Assembly (NCBI RefSeq): GCF_902859855.1
Contig: NZ_CADIKH010000052.1
Span: 1 to 44,991 of the forward strand
DNA length: 44,991 nucleotides
Direction of reading: 5' to 3'
From: Paraburkholderia humisilvae
GTDB lineage: Bacteria > Pseudomonadota > Gammaproteobacteria > Burkholderiales > Burkholderiaceae
The notes under the pieces are model-generated. The model was not told where the DNA came from. It ran no database searches and worked only from the letters and a program-made list of their open reading frames with translations. The translations under genes were made by a program, and so were the position numbers. Below, piece after piece: positions 25,234 through 33,475 of the stretch. Position 1 is the first letter of the stretch. Each line of letters opens with the position of its first letter.

Positions 25234-25737
25234 ATGAAGAGGCTCGACGTCGCCCATCACCCATCGCGCGTTGCCGCCGCGTCGCTACTGGTTTTCTTCA
25301 CCTTTTGGATGGAGCCCGTCATGACTGCCCGAGCCGAAACTCCGGATGCCGTTCCCGCGTCGCTTGTCACCGTGCAGAGCCAGTACGATTTCGCGACCAC
25401 CATTACGCGCTTGCGCGATACGCTTGCGGCGCGCGGGCTGACGTTGTTTGCCGATATCGACCAGAGCGAAGCTGCAGCGGGTGTCGGCCTGCCGTTGCGG
25501 CCGCCCCGGTTATTCCTGTTTGGCAATCCGAAGTCAGGCACGCCGGTGATGGCCGCCTACCCGCATGCGGCGCTGGAGTTGCCGCTTAGGGCAGTGGTGT
25601 GGGAGGACGCCGATCGGCGCGTTTACATCGACTATCAGGACGTGACGAAGACGCTCACTTCCTATGGTGTCGTTGCGTCACAGCTGGTTGCGTTGCAGCC
25701 GGTGCCGGCGTTGCTGCGTGCGGTGGCGGGGCAGTAG
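25234..25737 (+). CDS. DUF302 family protein, secreted
   Basis: The 167-residue frame begins with a signal sequence (hydrophobic A-A-A-S-L-L-V-F-F-T-F-W, likely cleaved near T-A-R-A-E). A single DUF302 domain follows: Y-D-F-A-T-T-I-T-R-L, then G-L-T-L-F-A-D-I-D-Q-S-E-A-A, the glycine-rich R-L-F-L-F-G-N-P-K-S-G-T-P, and D-Y-Q-D. The family has a known beta-alpha fold but no settled function. The ATG at 25234 follows g-a-g-g-g; a longer version from 25120 adds another hydrophobic segment. Confidence 0.82.
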   Translation: MKRLDVAHHPSRVAAASLLVFFTFWMEPVMTARAETPDAVPASLVTVQSQYDFATTITRLRDTLAARGLTLFADIDQSEAAAGVGLPLRPPRLFLFGNPKSGTPVMAAYPHAALELPLRAVVWEDADRRVYIDYQDVTKTLTSYGVVASQLVALQPVPALLRAVAGQ

Positions 25738-25779
25738 CGCGGCGCGTGTGGTTACAGCATACGTCGCGACTCGCACGCG

Positions 25780-26730
25780 CTAATCGAGACTGTTCGATAG
25801 CCCGTCGAGTTCTATTAACCGAATCCTCGCGCGGAGGATCTCCTCGGTGGTGCGCTCCACGTCAGCGTTCGCCGCAGCGATGCGGCTTCGTAGTCTGACA
25901 CGCTCCGCACCAGCCTGATCGATCAGCCGCTGCAGCCCTGCTATCGCCCGTGTCGCGTCTTCGATCCGGTGGGCCATCCGCTCAAGTCCGCTCCTGAACG
26001 AGATGTCTGGGTCACCGCGCTCGATTTGTCGTGCAAAGTATTCAGCCATACCTCGGGAAAGAGCGAGCTCGCTGCGCGCCGCCGCGAGGCCAGCGCGGGT
26101 GTCCTCGCGAAACGTTTCGTGTTCGTGCAGCATGTCGCGAAGATCGAACATGTCGTGACGCTGGCCTATTCGTCGGACGGTGAGTTCGTGCAGCGTCGCT
26201 TCCGTTGCGCGCAGGTCGGACTGCAGCTGCGCGCGCGTTGGAAGCGGCTTGCCGCCCGGCCCGCCCGCGTCGCCATGCGGGTGCCAGTTGCCCGCCGCAT
26301 CGCGCCGGATCGGAATGCCCGGCTTGACCGGCTCCTGCAACTGGACCGCGCGCCATGTGCCGTTCGTTGTGTCGCTGCGTACCGCGTAGTAGTGGCCGCC
26401 GACCGGAACATACGGTTGGCCTGTTTCGTCGATGAGCACGCCCGCGTGACGTGGATCGGACTGCAAATCGCCTTTGGGTACGCCGATATAGGCGTCGGGC
26501 AGGTAGCCGGTCGCGTTGCCGGCGGCTCCTGTCGCGGCACGTGCCGGCCGTCCGTGCACAGGCGATCCAGCGGATGGGAGCGGGCCGCCCGCCGTATGTC
26601 CGGTACTTCGCCGAGTCTGTTCGGCTCGTGCCGGCTGCTGGCTTTGAAGGTCAGGGACATTCGTTTCCGGCGTACCGATGCTGCCTGGCTCGACACGCGT
26701 GCCGCCGTGGAAGGTGGAAAATCTGATCAT
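25780..26730 (-). CDS. Possible secreted effector with a short C-terminal coiled-coil region
   Basis: The 316-residue protein has an N-terminal ~90 residues that are Ser/Thr/Gly/Pro/Gln-rich, without signal peptide. A compact segment at ~80-150 (V-L-I-D-E-T-G-Q-P-Y-V-P-V-G-G-H-Y-Y-A-V-R, then W-R-A-V-Q-L and G-I-P-I-R-R-D-A-A-G-N-W) resembles the repeat units in large translocated toxin-like proteins such as DUF6543-type effectors. The C-terminal half (~165-316) is a long charged helix set with coiled-coil character. A disordered polar N-terminus followed by structured segments fits a type III secretion substrate, but no secretion genes or known promoter box were seen nearby. The start follows c-c-g-g-a-g. 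Confidence 0.5.
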   Translation of the reverse strand: MIRFSTFHGGTRVEPGSIGTPETNVPDLQSQQPARAEQTRRSTGHTAGGPLPSAGSPVHGRPARAATGAAGNATGYLPDAYIGVPKGDLQSDPRHAGVLIDETGQPYVPVGGHYYAVRSDTTNGTWRAVQLQEPVKPGIPIRRDAAGNWHPHGDAGGPGGKPLPTRAQLQSDLRATEATLHELTVRRIGQRHDMFDLRDMLHEHETFREDTRAGLAAARSELALSRGMAEYFARQIERGDPDISFRSGLERMAHRIEDATRAIAGLQRLIDQAGAERVRLRSRIAAANADVERTTEEILRARIRLIELDGLSNSLD

Positions 26731-26915
26731 CGCGAAACGCTCCGGGTGAGGGTGCAGGCGATCCGGTCGCCCGCCAGGGCTCCGGCGTCACCGGCTGCAT
26801 CGTTTCAGTGCGATTAACTCAGAGATTCGACCTTGGATGTAGTGATATCAGCGAGCGTCGCGAAGACGCGTGCCGCCAGCCCGCGAAGGCGCGACGACGA
26901 GCCGCCGTCGTCCGT

Positions 26916-27635
26916 TCAGAACTTCTCCGGGTCTTGTTCCCATGCGAGCTCGATCGCATGCAGCGCACCGAGCACGATCGAGCGGTTCAGCGCCGCGGCC
27001 AGCACGCCGTCGCGTTCCTCGTACGCCTGGCACAGCCGCTGGTGATCGGCGCACGAACGCTGCAGACGGCCAGGCAGCGACGCGCTCAGATGCCGCAGCC
27101 GGTTAGTGCGCATCTTCAGCGTGTCGAGCACTTCCTTGTAGATGTTGTTGCGGCTCACGCGCAGCTCTTCGTCGCGAAATGCGACGTTCGCCCAGAAATA
27201 GCCGTCCACGTCCTCGCGTGCCGCGACATCGGCGAGGCGCTTGTGCGTGCGCCACAACGCGGCGATATCGTCGTCGGTGGCTTGCTCGACGATCGCGTAC
27301 GACACCTGCGCGTACAACACCGCGCGCAACTGGTAGATCTCGCGCACGTCCTTGATGTTGAGTGTCGACACGCGCGGCCGCCGCCGCGGGGACCAGTCGA
27401 CCAGTCCTTCGCGGCTCAGCACGAACAGCGCCTCGCGTACCGGCGTGCGGCTCACGCTGAAGCGCTTCGCGAGATCGACCGAGTTCAGGTCGTCGCCGGG
27501 CCTCAGACGTCCTTCGATGATGCCGCGCGCGACCCAATCGACGATTTCCGCCACGCGCGGCGAATCCGCTTCTTCGAGCGGCGCCGTGCCCGCACCCGCA
27601 CTGGCCGCCGCGTGCTTCTCCCCATCTCTGACCAT
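26916..27635 (-). CDS. GntR-family (FCD-type) regulator of the adjacent MFS-PrpD operon
   Basis: The 239-residue protein has the GntR winged helix at ~25-95 (L-R-P-G-D-D-L-N-S-V-D-L-A-K-R-F-S-V-S-R-T-P-V-R-E-A-L) and a FCD ligand domain after ~110. The start at 27635 follows g-c-g-a-g-g-a-a-c; a 37-residue extension upstream runs into the operator region and was not chosen. It is transcribed away from the MFS-MmgE/PrpD operon, across a 224-bp gap that carries a perfect 14-bp palindrome. It probably represses or activates that operon in response to its substrate. Confidence 0.87.
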   Translation of the reverse strand: MVRDGEKHAAASAGAGTAPLEEADSPRVAEIVDWVARGIIEGRLRPGDDLNSVDLAKRFSVSRTPVREALFVLSREGLVDWSPRRRPRVSTLNIKDVREIYQLRAVLYAQVSYAIVEQATDDDIAALWRTHKRLADVAAREDVDGYFWANVAFRDEELRVSRNNIYKEVLDTLKMRTNRLRHLSASLPGRLQRSCADHQRLCQAYEERDGVLAAALNRSIVLGALHAIELAWEQDPEKF

Positions 27636-27736
27636 GTTCTGTTCCTCGCTCAACTGCAGCCGCTGCGTTGCACGGCGCCAGATTCTAACAAACCGGCGCC
27701 GCCCGGCGACAAACGCCCCGGTCGTTCCGGAACTTA

Positions 27737-27750
27737 AAGTGTGCACACTT
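27737..27750. promoter_or_regulatory. Perfect palindrome AAGTGTGCACACTT, candidate GntR operator
   Basis: This 14-bp sequence is an exact palindrome in the divergent gap between the GntR and MFS genes. A related half site (GGCACACACTTT) lies at about 27821-27832, close to the MFS start. The TGTGCACA-type core fits binding sites of FCD-type GntR regulators. Assignment to the adjacent regulator is inference from position. Confidence 0.55.
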
Positions 27751-27766
27751 CATCAAGGTTTAACTT

Positions 27767-27783
27767 GAGTTTACTCGAAACTC
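27767..27783. promoter_or_regulatory. Inverted repeat GAGTTT-N5-AAACTC in the divergent GntR/MFS gap
   Basis: Two perfect 6-bp arms flank ACTCG, 17 bp after the first palindrome. It may be a second regulator site or part of the promoter. AT content is higher here than in the flanking genes, as expected of a divergent promoter region. Confidence 0.35.
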
Positions 27784-27859
27784 CTTGCATACTGGGTATA
27801 AGTGTCGACAGTAATGTATTCAAGGCACACACTTTCCGTTGAGAAGACAGGAGACGTCG

Positions 27860-29293
27860 ATGTACATGGACAAAGAACTCGCAACGTCCGGGTATGGCAA
27901 TGCGAGCGTATCGGCGCGGCTCGACCGGCTGCCGCCCACCCGCTATTTCAGAGGACTGGTCGCGCTTATCGCGGTAGGCGGCTGGTTCGAGTTCTATGAA
28001 CTTTTCATGGCGGCGTATGTGTCGCTCGGTTTGATCCACAGCGGCCTGTATCGCGCAACGACCGCGGGGCTCTTCGATATCAATGGCTTTGCGAGCTTTC
28101 TCGGTTCATTCTTCGCCGGCATGTTCGTCGGCACGGTGGCGCTGGGCGGGATCACGGACCGCTATGGGCGCCGCGCGGTCTTTACCGCGGCGATGGTGAT
28201 CTATTCGATCGCGACGTTCGTCGCGGCGTTCCAGACTTCGCCGGAGGCGCTCGACGTATGGCGTTTCGTGGCCGGCGCGGGCATCGGCGTGCAATTGCTC
28301 ACGGTCGATACCTACATCTCCGAGCTCACGCCGTACAAGACGCGCGGCCGCTACATGGCGTTCAGCATTCTCGTGATCCTCACGTCGGTGCCGGTCGTCG
28401 CGGTGCTCGCGTATGGGCTCGTGCCGCGCACGGTGTTCGGCCTCGAAGGCTGGCGCTGGGTGATGATTATCGGCTCGGCCGGCGCGATCGCAATCTGGTT
28501 CGTGCGGCGCGGCTTGCCGGAATCGCCGCGCTGGCTCGAAAGCAAGGGGCGCCATGGTGAAGCGCATGCGATTGTCGATGCGATCGAAGCGCGTGTGGTT
28601 GCGGAAACCGGCCAGCCGCTCGCACCGCCGCAAGCTGATGCACCGGCCGCCGCGAACGCGCACGCGCCTGCGGCGCGCAAGGAACAGGGCTCGTGGTCCG
28701 AGATGTGGAAGGGCCGCTATCTGCCGCGCACGGTCATGCTGTCGTTCTTCAATTTCTGCCAGACCTTCGGGGTGTACGGTTTCGGCTCATGGGTGCCGGT
28801 GCTGCTGTATTCGAAGGGCATCACGATCACGCACTCGCTGCTGTACACGATGGTGATCGCGTTCGCGACGCCGCTTGGCGCGATCGGCGCGATGACCTGC
28901 GCGGAACGCATCGAGCGCAAGTGGCAGCTGGTCGGCTGCGCGCTCGTCGTCGCGGTCGCGGGCGTGCTGTTTGGCCTCGCGCGCGACACCGCGACGATCC
29001 TGATCTGCGGCAGCGCGGTGACGATCGCGAACAACTGGCTGATCGGCATTTTCCATACGTATCAGGCCGAGCTGTATCCGACCCGTATCCGCGCCCGCGC
29101 GGTCGGCTTCGTATTCAGCTGGAGCCGGGTCAGTTCGATTTTTGTGGGGTTCTGGGTGGCGGCTCTGCTCAAGCATTCGGGTGTGACCGCCGTGTTCGTG
29201 CTGATTTCGTCAGCCATGTTAGTGATCGTCGTGATGGTCAGCGTGCTCGGTCCGAAGACCAACGGCGTTCGTCTCGAGGAGTTGTCTCAATGA
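27860..29293 (+). CDS. MFS transporter, metabolite:H+ symporter type
   Basis: The 477-residue inner-membrane protein has 12 predicted helices. The loop 2-3 motif is G-G-I-T-D-R-Y-G-R-R, and the sugar-porter-like P-E-S-P-R-W-L-E-S appears after helix 6 with a long central loop rich in Ala and Pro. E-L-Y-P-T-R-I-R-A-R-A-V-G stands before helix 11. The start ATG-TAC-ATG follows a-c-a-g-g-a-g. Its stop overlaps the next gene by ATGA, coupling it to the MmgE/PrpD gene. The operon suggests an organic acid, perhaps a tricarboxylate or branched carboxylate, as substrate; this is inference. Confidence 0.88.
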   Translation: MYMDKELATSGYGNASVSARLDRLPPTRYFRGLVALIAVGGWFEFYELFMAAYVSLGLIHSGLYRATTAGLFDINGFASFLGSFFAGMFVGTVALGGITDRYGRRAVFTAAMVIYSIATFVAAFQTSPEALDVWRFVAGAGIGVQLLTVDTYISELTPYKTRGRYMAFSILVILTSVPVVAVLAYGLVPRTVFGLEGWRWVMIIGSAGAIAIWFVRRGLPESPRWLESKGRHGEAHAIVDAIEARVVAETGQPLAPPQADAPAAANAHAPAARKEQGSWSEMWKGRYLPRTVMLSFFNFCQTFGVYGFGSWVPVLLYSKGITITHSLLYTMVIAFATPLGAIGAMTCAERIERKWQLVGCALVVAVAGVLFGLARDTATILICGSAVTIANNWLIGIFHTYQAELYPTRIRARAVGFVFSWSRVSSIFVGFWVAALLKHSGVTAVFVLISSAMLVIVVMVSVLGPKTNGVRLEELSQ

Positions 29294-30645
29294 GTTTTGT
29301 CGCCGCCGCATTTGCGCAGGGCCTCCATGCGCTCGCGCAGCGTCCGCTGTCCGCGGAAGTCCAACGGGAGGCACGGCGTTCGTTTATCAATGTGGTCGGA
29401 ACGTCGATCGGTGCGTCGCGCCACCCGGGTGTCGATGCGATTCTGTCCACCGCGCGCGAATTGCACGTGGGCGCGCTCGCGCCGGTGCCGGGCCGCACCG
29501 AACGCGTCGATGTCCACTTCTCGGCGCTCGCCACCGGCTTTGCCGGCCATCTCGACGATTTCGACGACACTCATCTCGCGACGGTGATTCACCCGGCCGC
29601 GTCGGTGCTCGCGGTGCTCACCGCGCTCGCGCCGGAGACGAAGCCGGATGGCGCGCAGGCGCTCACCGCGTTCGCGCTCGGTTGCGAGGCGCAACTGCGC
29701 GTCGGCGTGTCGATCTCGCCGGAGCACTACGATCGCGGCTGGCATATCACCGGCACGTGCGGGGTGATCGGCTGCGCGGTGACCGCGGGGTTGCTGCTCG
29801 GTCTCGACGAACAGCAGCTCACGCATGCGGTCGGGATTGCCGCGTCGATGTTCGTCGGCCATCGCGAAGCGTTCGGCACGATGACGAAGCCGTACCACCC
29901 GGGCAAGGCCGCGTCGAACGGCATCGCGGCCGCGCGCCTCGCGCAGGCGGGGCAGCACGCGCAAGCCGATATCTTTGAAGCGCAAGGCGGCTATTCGCAC
30001 TCGATGTCGACCAAGGTCGATTTCGATCTGATGAACGGCGCGTTCGGCGAGCGCTGGGAACTGCTGTTCAACACCTACAAGCCGTATCCGTGCGGCATCG
30101 TCGCGCATCCGGCGATTGACGGCGGCCTCGCGCTGTCGGAGAAGATCGCGAATCCGGCTGATATCGACGCGATCACGTTGCGCTGCCATCCGCTCGTGCC
30201 CGAGCTGATGGGCAATCCGCAGCCGAAGGATGGCTTGCAGGCGCGTTTCAGCGCGATTCATGGCGTCGCGGCGGCATTGTGCGACAAGGTGGTCGGCATC
30301 GCGCAATACGAAGATGCGCGTGTCGTGCAGGACGACGTGAAGGCGGTGCGCGCGAAAACGACCCTCGCACCGGATACGTCGGTGAATCGCGATGAAGTAT
30401 TCATCGAAGCGCGGCTGAAAGACGGCACGACCGTCAAACATCACGTCGAGCATGCGCGCGGCAGTCTGGCGCGTCCGCTGACCGACGACGAACTGCTGAA
30501 CAAGGTGCGCTTGCTGGTGGATCCGCTGCTTGGCAACGGTACGGCGATGAAGCTGGCTGCTGTCGTCGACGGTATCGCCGACGCGAAGAATCTCGATGCG
30601 CTTTTCGCGCTTTGCACTCCGACGAAGGAATCGAATCATGCATAA
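29290..30645 (+). CDS. MmgE/PrpD family protein
   Basis: The 451-residue protein belongs to the family of 2-methylcitrate dehydratase (PrpD), immune-responsive gene 1/cis-aconitate decarboxylase, and related lyases. Recognised parts are the N-terminal helical domain with H-L-D-D-F-D-D-T-H (residues ~85-95), the central H-I-T-G-T-C-G-V-I-G and M-T-K-P-Y-H-P-G-K-A-A-S-N-G (K and H near the active site), and the C-terminal alpha/beta domain with Y-K-P-Y-P-C-G-I-V-A-H. It starts within the MFS stop codon (ATGA). It probably dehydrates or decarboxylates a carboxylic acid taken up by the transporter. The particular substrate cannot be told. Confidence 0.88.
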   Translation: MSFVAAAFAQGLHALAQRPLSAEVQREARRSFINVVGTSIGASRHPGVDAILSTARELHVGALAPVPGRTERVDVHFSALATGFAGHLDDFDDTHLATVIHPAASVLAVLTALAPETKPDGAQALTAFALGCEAQLRVGVSISPEHYDRGWHITGTCGVIGCAVTAGLLLGLDEQQLTHAVGIAASMFVGHREAFGTMTKPYHPGKAASNGIAAARLAQAGQHAQADIFEAQGGYSHSMSTKVDFDLMNGAFGERWELLFNTYKPYPCGIVAHPAIDGGLALSEKIANPADIDAITLRCHPLVPELMGNPQPKDGLQARFSAIHGVAAALCDKVVGIAQYEDARVVQDDVKAVRAKTTLAPDTSVNRDEVFIEARLKDGTTVKHHVEHARGSLARPLTDDELLNKVRLLVDPLLGNGTAMKLAAVVDGIADAKNLDALFALCTPTKESNHA

Positions 30646-31375
30646 CCCCGCTACCCATTCCGCCGTATCCGATGCGCTGATCAAGTTCGCATCGGGCCCG
30701 CTGACCGAGCAAGGCGCGCCGGCCGTCGCCGCTGCGGCACGCGCGGTCGCGCATGCGCGCTCGAATCTCGCGTCGCTCAACCATGCGGGACGTCAAACCG
30801 CCGCGCTGTTGCTATCGCAGGGCAGCGGCCCGAACGACACGCGCGTGCAAGCGTGGGCGCTCGGTGCGACGCTCGCGAACGAGCAACCCGCGACCACCGC
30901 GACGCCGGTGCTGGCGGCGGTCGTCGCGACCGGCGAACTGATGTCCGCCGATGCCGATGAGCTTGCGGCGGCGGCCGCGGTTGGTATCGAGGCGGCGCTG
31001 CGCATTCGCAATGCGGTCGACAGCGATGAGTTTCGCGCGCGCTGGAATGTCGCGTCGGCTGTCGGCGTGCTCGGCGCGGTGCTTGCGGTGACGCGCTTGC
31101 TGAAGCTCGACGGCACGCGCATGCGCAACGCGCTTGGCATCGCGGCGACCCAGTCGGCAGGGCTCGCGCACAACGGTGGTCAGCCGCTTGCCGCACTCGA
31201 AGTCGGTAAAGCCGCAGCGGATGCGATCGAGGCGGCGTTGATGGGTAAGCACGGCTTTACCAGTGCGCCGGCTTCGATCGACGGGCGGCGCGGTTTCGCG
31301 GCGCTGATGGCGTACCGGTTCGACGCGGCGTCGATTATCGACGGCCTGGGCGACCAGTGGCTGTCGCTGCGCTGA
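30638..31375 (+). CDS. Short MmgE/PrpD family protein, N-terminal domain only
   Basis: The 245-residue protein resembles the helical N-terminal domain of MmgE/PrpD (V-G-I-E-A-A-L-R-I-R-N-A-V, then W-N-V-A-S-A-V-G-V-L-G-A-V-L-A-V, G-I-A-A-T-Q-S-A-G-L, E-V-G-K-A-A-A-D). It lacks the C-terminal alpha/beta domain and the D-D-x-H region of the longer paralogue. It overlaps that gene by 8 bp, so translation is coupled. Because the pair is conserved in frame and clean, it may be a second subunit rather than a broken gene. Confidence 0.75.
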   Translation: MHNPATHSAVSDALIKFASGPLTEQGAPAVAAAARAVAHARSNLASLNHAGRQTAALLLSQGSGPNDTRVQAWALGATLANEQPATTATPVLAAVVATGELMSADADELAAAAAVGIEAALRIRNAVDSDEFRARWNVASAVGVLGAVLAVTRLLKLDGTRMRNALGIAATQSAGLAHNGGQPLAALEVGKAAADAIEAALMGKHGFTSAPASIDGRRGFAALMAYRFDAASIIDGLGDQWLSLR

Positions 31376-31760
31376 TGCGCATACGGCGTAGGTTAAGTGC
31401 GGTACGGCGTGCGGTCCGTGGTTCGGGCGGCCGCTGTCCGCACGGTGCATGAATGAAATCGCTGCGGTGCGACCGGCGAAAAATACGAACAGAAAGCCGG
31501 TTCGCTGCCATCGAAAATTGTGTGATGAAAAAGCGCTTGCTCAAAGCGCCTTCCCGCTCGCCCTCGGTGACACCTCGCTGACATAGCTACGACGGCGTCA
31601 ATCTGGCGGCGCGGGCCGGCACGCCCGCGCGCAAGGGCGCGAACTCAACGGAATAAACGTTTCCCGCCAGGCGTTCGGTTCGATATGCGGTGCTGAATAG
31701 CGTCGGTTTGCCCGAACGTGATCGGATCGTATTGTCCGTTTTCAATGAGCGAATTTAATC
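31376..31760. other. Intergenic region between PrpD-like and cupin genes
   Basis: This 385-bp stretch has no convincing gene. A hairpin at about 31525-31547 (stem GCGCTT/AAGCGC, loop TGAGC) has a run of T on the minus strand but no minus-strand gene reads into it. It may act on plus transcripts weakly or not at all. The cupin promoter should lie in the AT-richer last 100 bp. Confidence 0.35.
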
Positions 31761-32282
31761 ATGCAAGTCAATGCTGCGGCCCGAGTCCGCTTTTCTTCCG
31801 CCTCGTATCGTTTGGACGACTTCCTTTCTTGCCATTTCCATCTGCCCCAACGCCCGTTCGTTCGCGGATCGCTTGTCGCACTGGCCACGGTCTTCGGTGT
31901 TGCGTGCTCAGGCGCCGCATTCGCGCAGGAGCCTCCGGCCGGCATCAAGATTGAAACACTGCTGAAAACCGACAAGGCGTGGGATGGCACGCGCTATCAC
32001 TCCTATCCGTCAGGGCAACCGCAACTGTCGGTACTGAAGATCGACATCCCCGCGCATTCGGTGTTGCCGTGGCATACCCATCCGATGCCGAATGCCGGCT
32101 ATGTGCTCGCCGGCGAGATCACCGTCGAGAAGGAGAATGGCGAGAAACAGACCGTGCGGGCAGGGCAGGTGCTGCCTGAAACCGTCGGCAGTGTGCATCG
32201 CGGCGTGACGGGGGATAGCCCGGTCACGCTGATCGTCTTCTATGCGGGCGTGCAAGGGCTGCCGCTTTCACAACATCCGTAA
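31761..32282 (+). CDS. Exported cupin-domain protein
   Basis: The 173-residue protein has an unusually long N-terminus before the signal segment (S-L-V-A-L-A-T-V-F-G-V-A-C-S-G-A-A-F-A-Q at ~37-56). A conserved cupin barrel follows: V-L-P-W-H-T-H-P-M-P-N-A-G-Y-V-L-A-G-E with the metal ligands His-x-His, then E-T-V-G-S-V-H-R-G. The barrel resembles small periplasmic cupins of unknown substrate. The start is uncertain because no clear ribosome-binding site precedes the ATG and the pre-signal region may not be translated. It precedes the sulfate-binding protein gene by 94 bp on the same strand. Confidence 0.78.
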   Translation: MQVNAAARVRFSSASYRLDDFLSCHFHLPQRPFVRGSLVALATVFGVACSGAAFAQEPPAGIKIETLLKTDKAWDGTRYHSYPSGQPQLSVLKIDIPAHSVLPWHTHPMPNAGYVLAGEITVEKENGEKQTVRAGQVLPETVGSVHRGVTGDSPVTLIVFYAGVQGLPLSQHP

Positions 32283-32376
32283 GCCGGCTTCGCGAATAAT
32301 AGCGGGCGGACGGCCGCGTGCTGCGCGGCTGTCGGCAATTTATTTCGCCTGCTTCGCGACCTTCAACGGAGAAAAA

Positions 32377-33420
32377 ATGACTGGCAAGACGGCTCAAGCG
32401 CGCCGGCTGACGGCTGCGCGCGCCGCGCTCGCGGCCATGGCGGCACTGGCGCTGTGGCACGGCGCACCGCGAGCGGCGCACGCGGATACGACGCTGCTCA
32501 ACGTGTCGTATGACGTGGCGCGCGAACTCTACAAGGACATTGATCCTGCCTTCACCGCCGAATACAGGCAGAGAACCGGCGAGACGGTCGACGTGCATCA
32601 GTCGCATGGCGCGTCGAGCGCGCAGGCGCTGTCGGTGCTGCAAGGCCTGCCGGCGGACGTCGTGACGATGAACCAGCCGAACGATATCGATCTGCTCGCG
32701 CAGCAGGGGCATTTGCTGCCGGAGAACTGGCGTACGCGTCTGCCGCGCGACAGCGCACCGTACACGACGACGATGGTGTTCCTCGTGCGCAAGGGCAACC
32801 CGAAGCATATCCAGGACTGGGACGACCTCGCGAGGCCCGGCATCGAGGTGGTGATTCCGAATCCGAAGACGGCCGGCAACGGCCGCTATACGTATCTGGC
32901 CGCGTGGGGTTATCGGAAGATGCACGGCGGGACCGACGCGCAGGCGCTTGATTTCGAAAAAGCGATCTTCCGCAATGTGCCGGTGCTCGACACTGGCGGG
33001 CGCGGCGCGACCACGACCTTCACGCAGCGTGGCATCGGCGACGTGCTGGTGACGTTCGAGAACGAGGTGGCGTTGATCGACAGCGGGGTTGGCGGCGGTG
33101 GGTTCGATGTGGTCTACCCGTCGCTGAGCATTGTCGCGGCGCCGCCGGTGGCGATCGTTGACAAGGTCGTCGACAAGCGCGGCACGCGTAAGGAAGCGCA
33201 GGCGTTTTTAGACTTCCTGTATTCGCCCGCCGGGCAGGAGATCATCGCGAAGCATCATTTGCGACCGACTGATCCGACCGTGCTCGCAAAGCACGCGAGC
33301 GAGTTCAAGCCGATCAAGACCTTTACCGTCGAGCAGATGTTCGGCAACTGGCAGAACGCGCAGCAGGTGCATTTCGCGGATGGGGGGACGTTCGATCGGA
33401 TTATTGTGGATCGGAAGTAG
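32377..33420 (+). CDS. Sulfate/thiosulfate ABC transporter substrate-binding protein
   Basis: The 347-residue periplasmic protein has a signal peptide (cleavage after A-A-H-A-D) and the Sbp/CysP fold. L-L-N-V-S-Y-D-V-A-R-E-L-Y-K-D opens the mature protein, followed by Q-S-H-G-A-S-S-A-Q-A and V-V-T-M-N-Q-P-N-D-I-D. N-P-K-T-A-G-N-G-R-Y and V-T-F-E-N-E come later, matching sulfate-contacting segments. It starts six bases after g-g-a-g. The usual cysTWA permease genes are absent on both sides; instead the gene's stop is separated by about 55 bp from T6SS genes in the opposite direction. It is therefore an orphan binding protein. Confidence 0.9.
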   Translation: MTGKTAQARRLTAARAALAAMAALALWHGAPRAAHADTTLLNVSYDVARELYKDIDPAFTAEYRQRTGETVDVHQSHGASSAQALSVLQGLPADVVTMNQPNDIDLLAQQGHLLPENWRTRLPRDSAPYTTTMVFLVRKGNPKHIQDWDDLARPGIEVVIPNPKTAGNGRYTYLAAWGYRKMHGGTDAQALDFEKAIFRNVPVLDTGGRGATTTFTQRGIGDVLVTFENEVALIDSGVGGGGFDVVYPSLSIVAAPPVAIVDKVVDKRGTRKEAQAFLDFLYSPAGQEIIAKHHLRPTDPTVLAKHASEFKPIKTFTVEQMFGNWQNAQQVHFADGGTFDRIIVDRK

Positions 33421-33475
33421 GGGGGGCGCCGCGCGGGGCGTATGCCTGCGCGCGTTGCGCATCGTCGTCGCTCAT
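33401..33475 (-). pseudogene. tssG: Stub of tssG: start codon and ~19 plausible codons
   Basis: The ATG overlaps the tssF stop (ATGA), as tssG starts commonly do. It reads M-S-D-D-D-A-Q-R-A-Q-A-Y and runs to a TAA at 33401-33403, inside the end of the sulfate-binding protein gene. Only 24 codons remain of a gene that normally encodes over 300 residues. The identity of the stub as tssG is inferred from gene order alone. Confidence 0.4.

Noticed and set aside
28693..29289. Upstream extension of the MmgE/PrpD frame
   Set aside because: It overlaps the MFS gene in another frame and is Arg-rich shadow translation; the start at 29290 gives the family's N-terminus.
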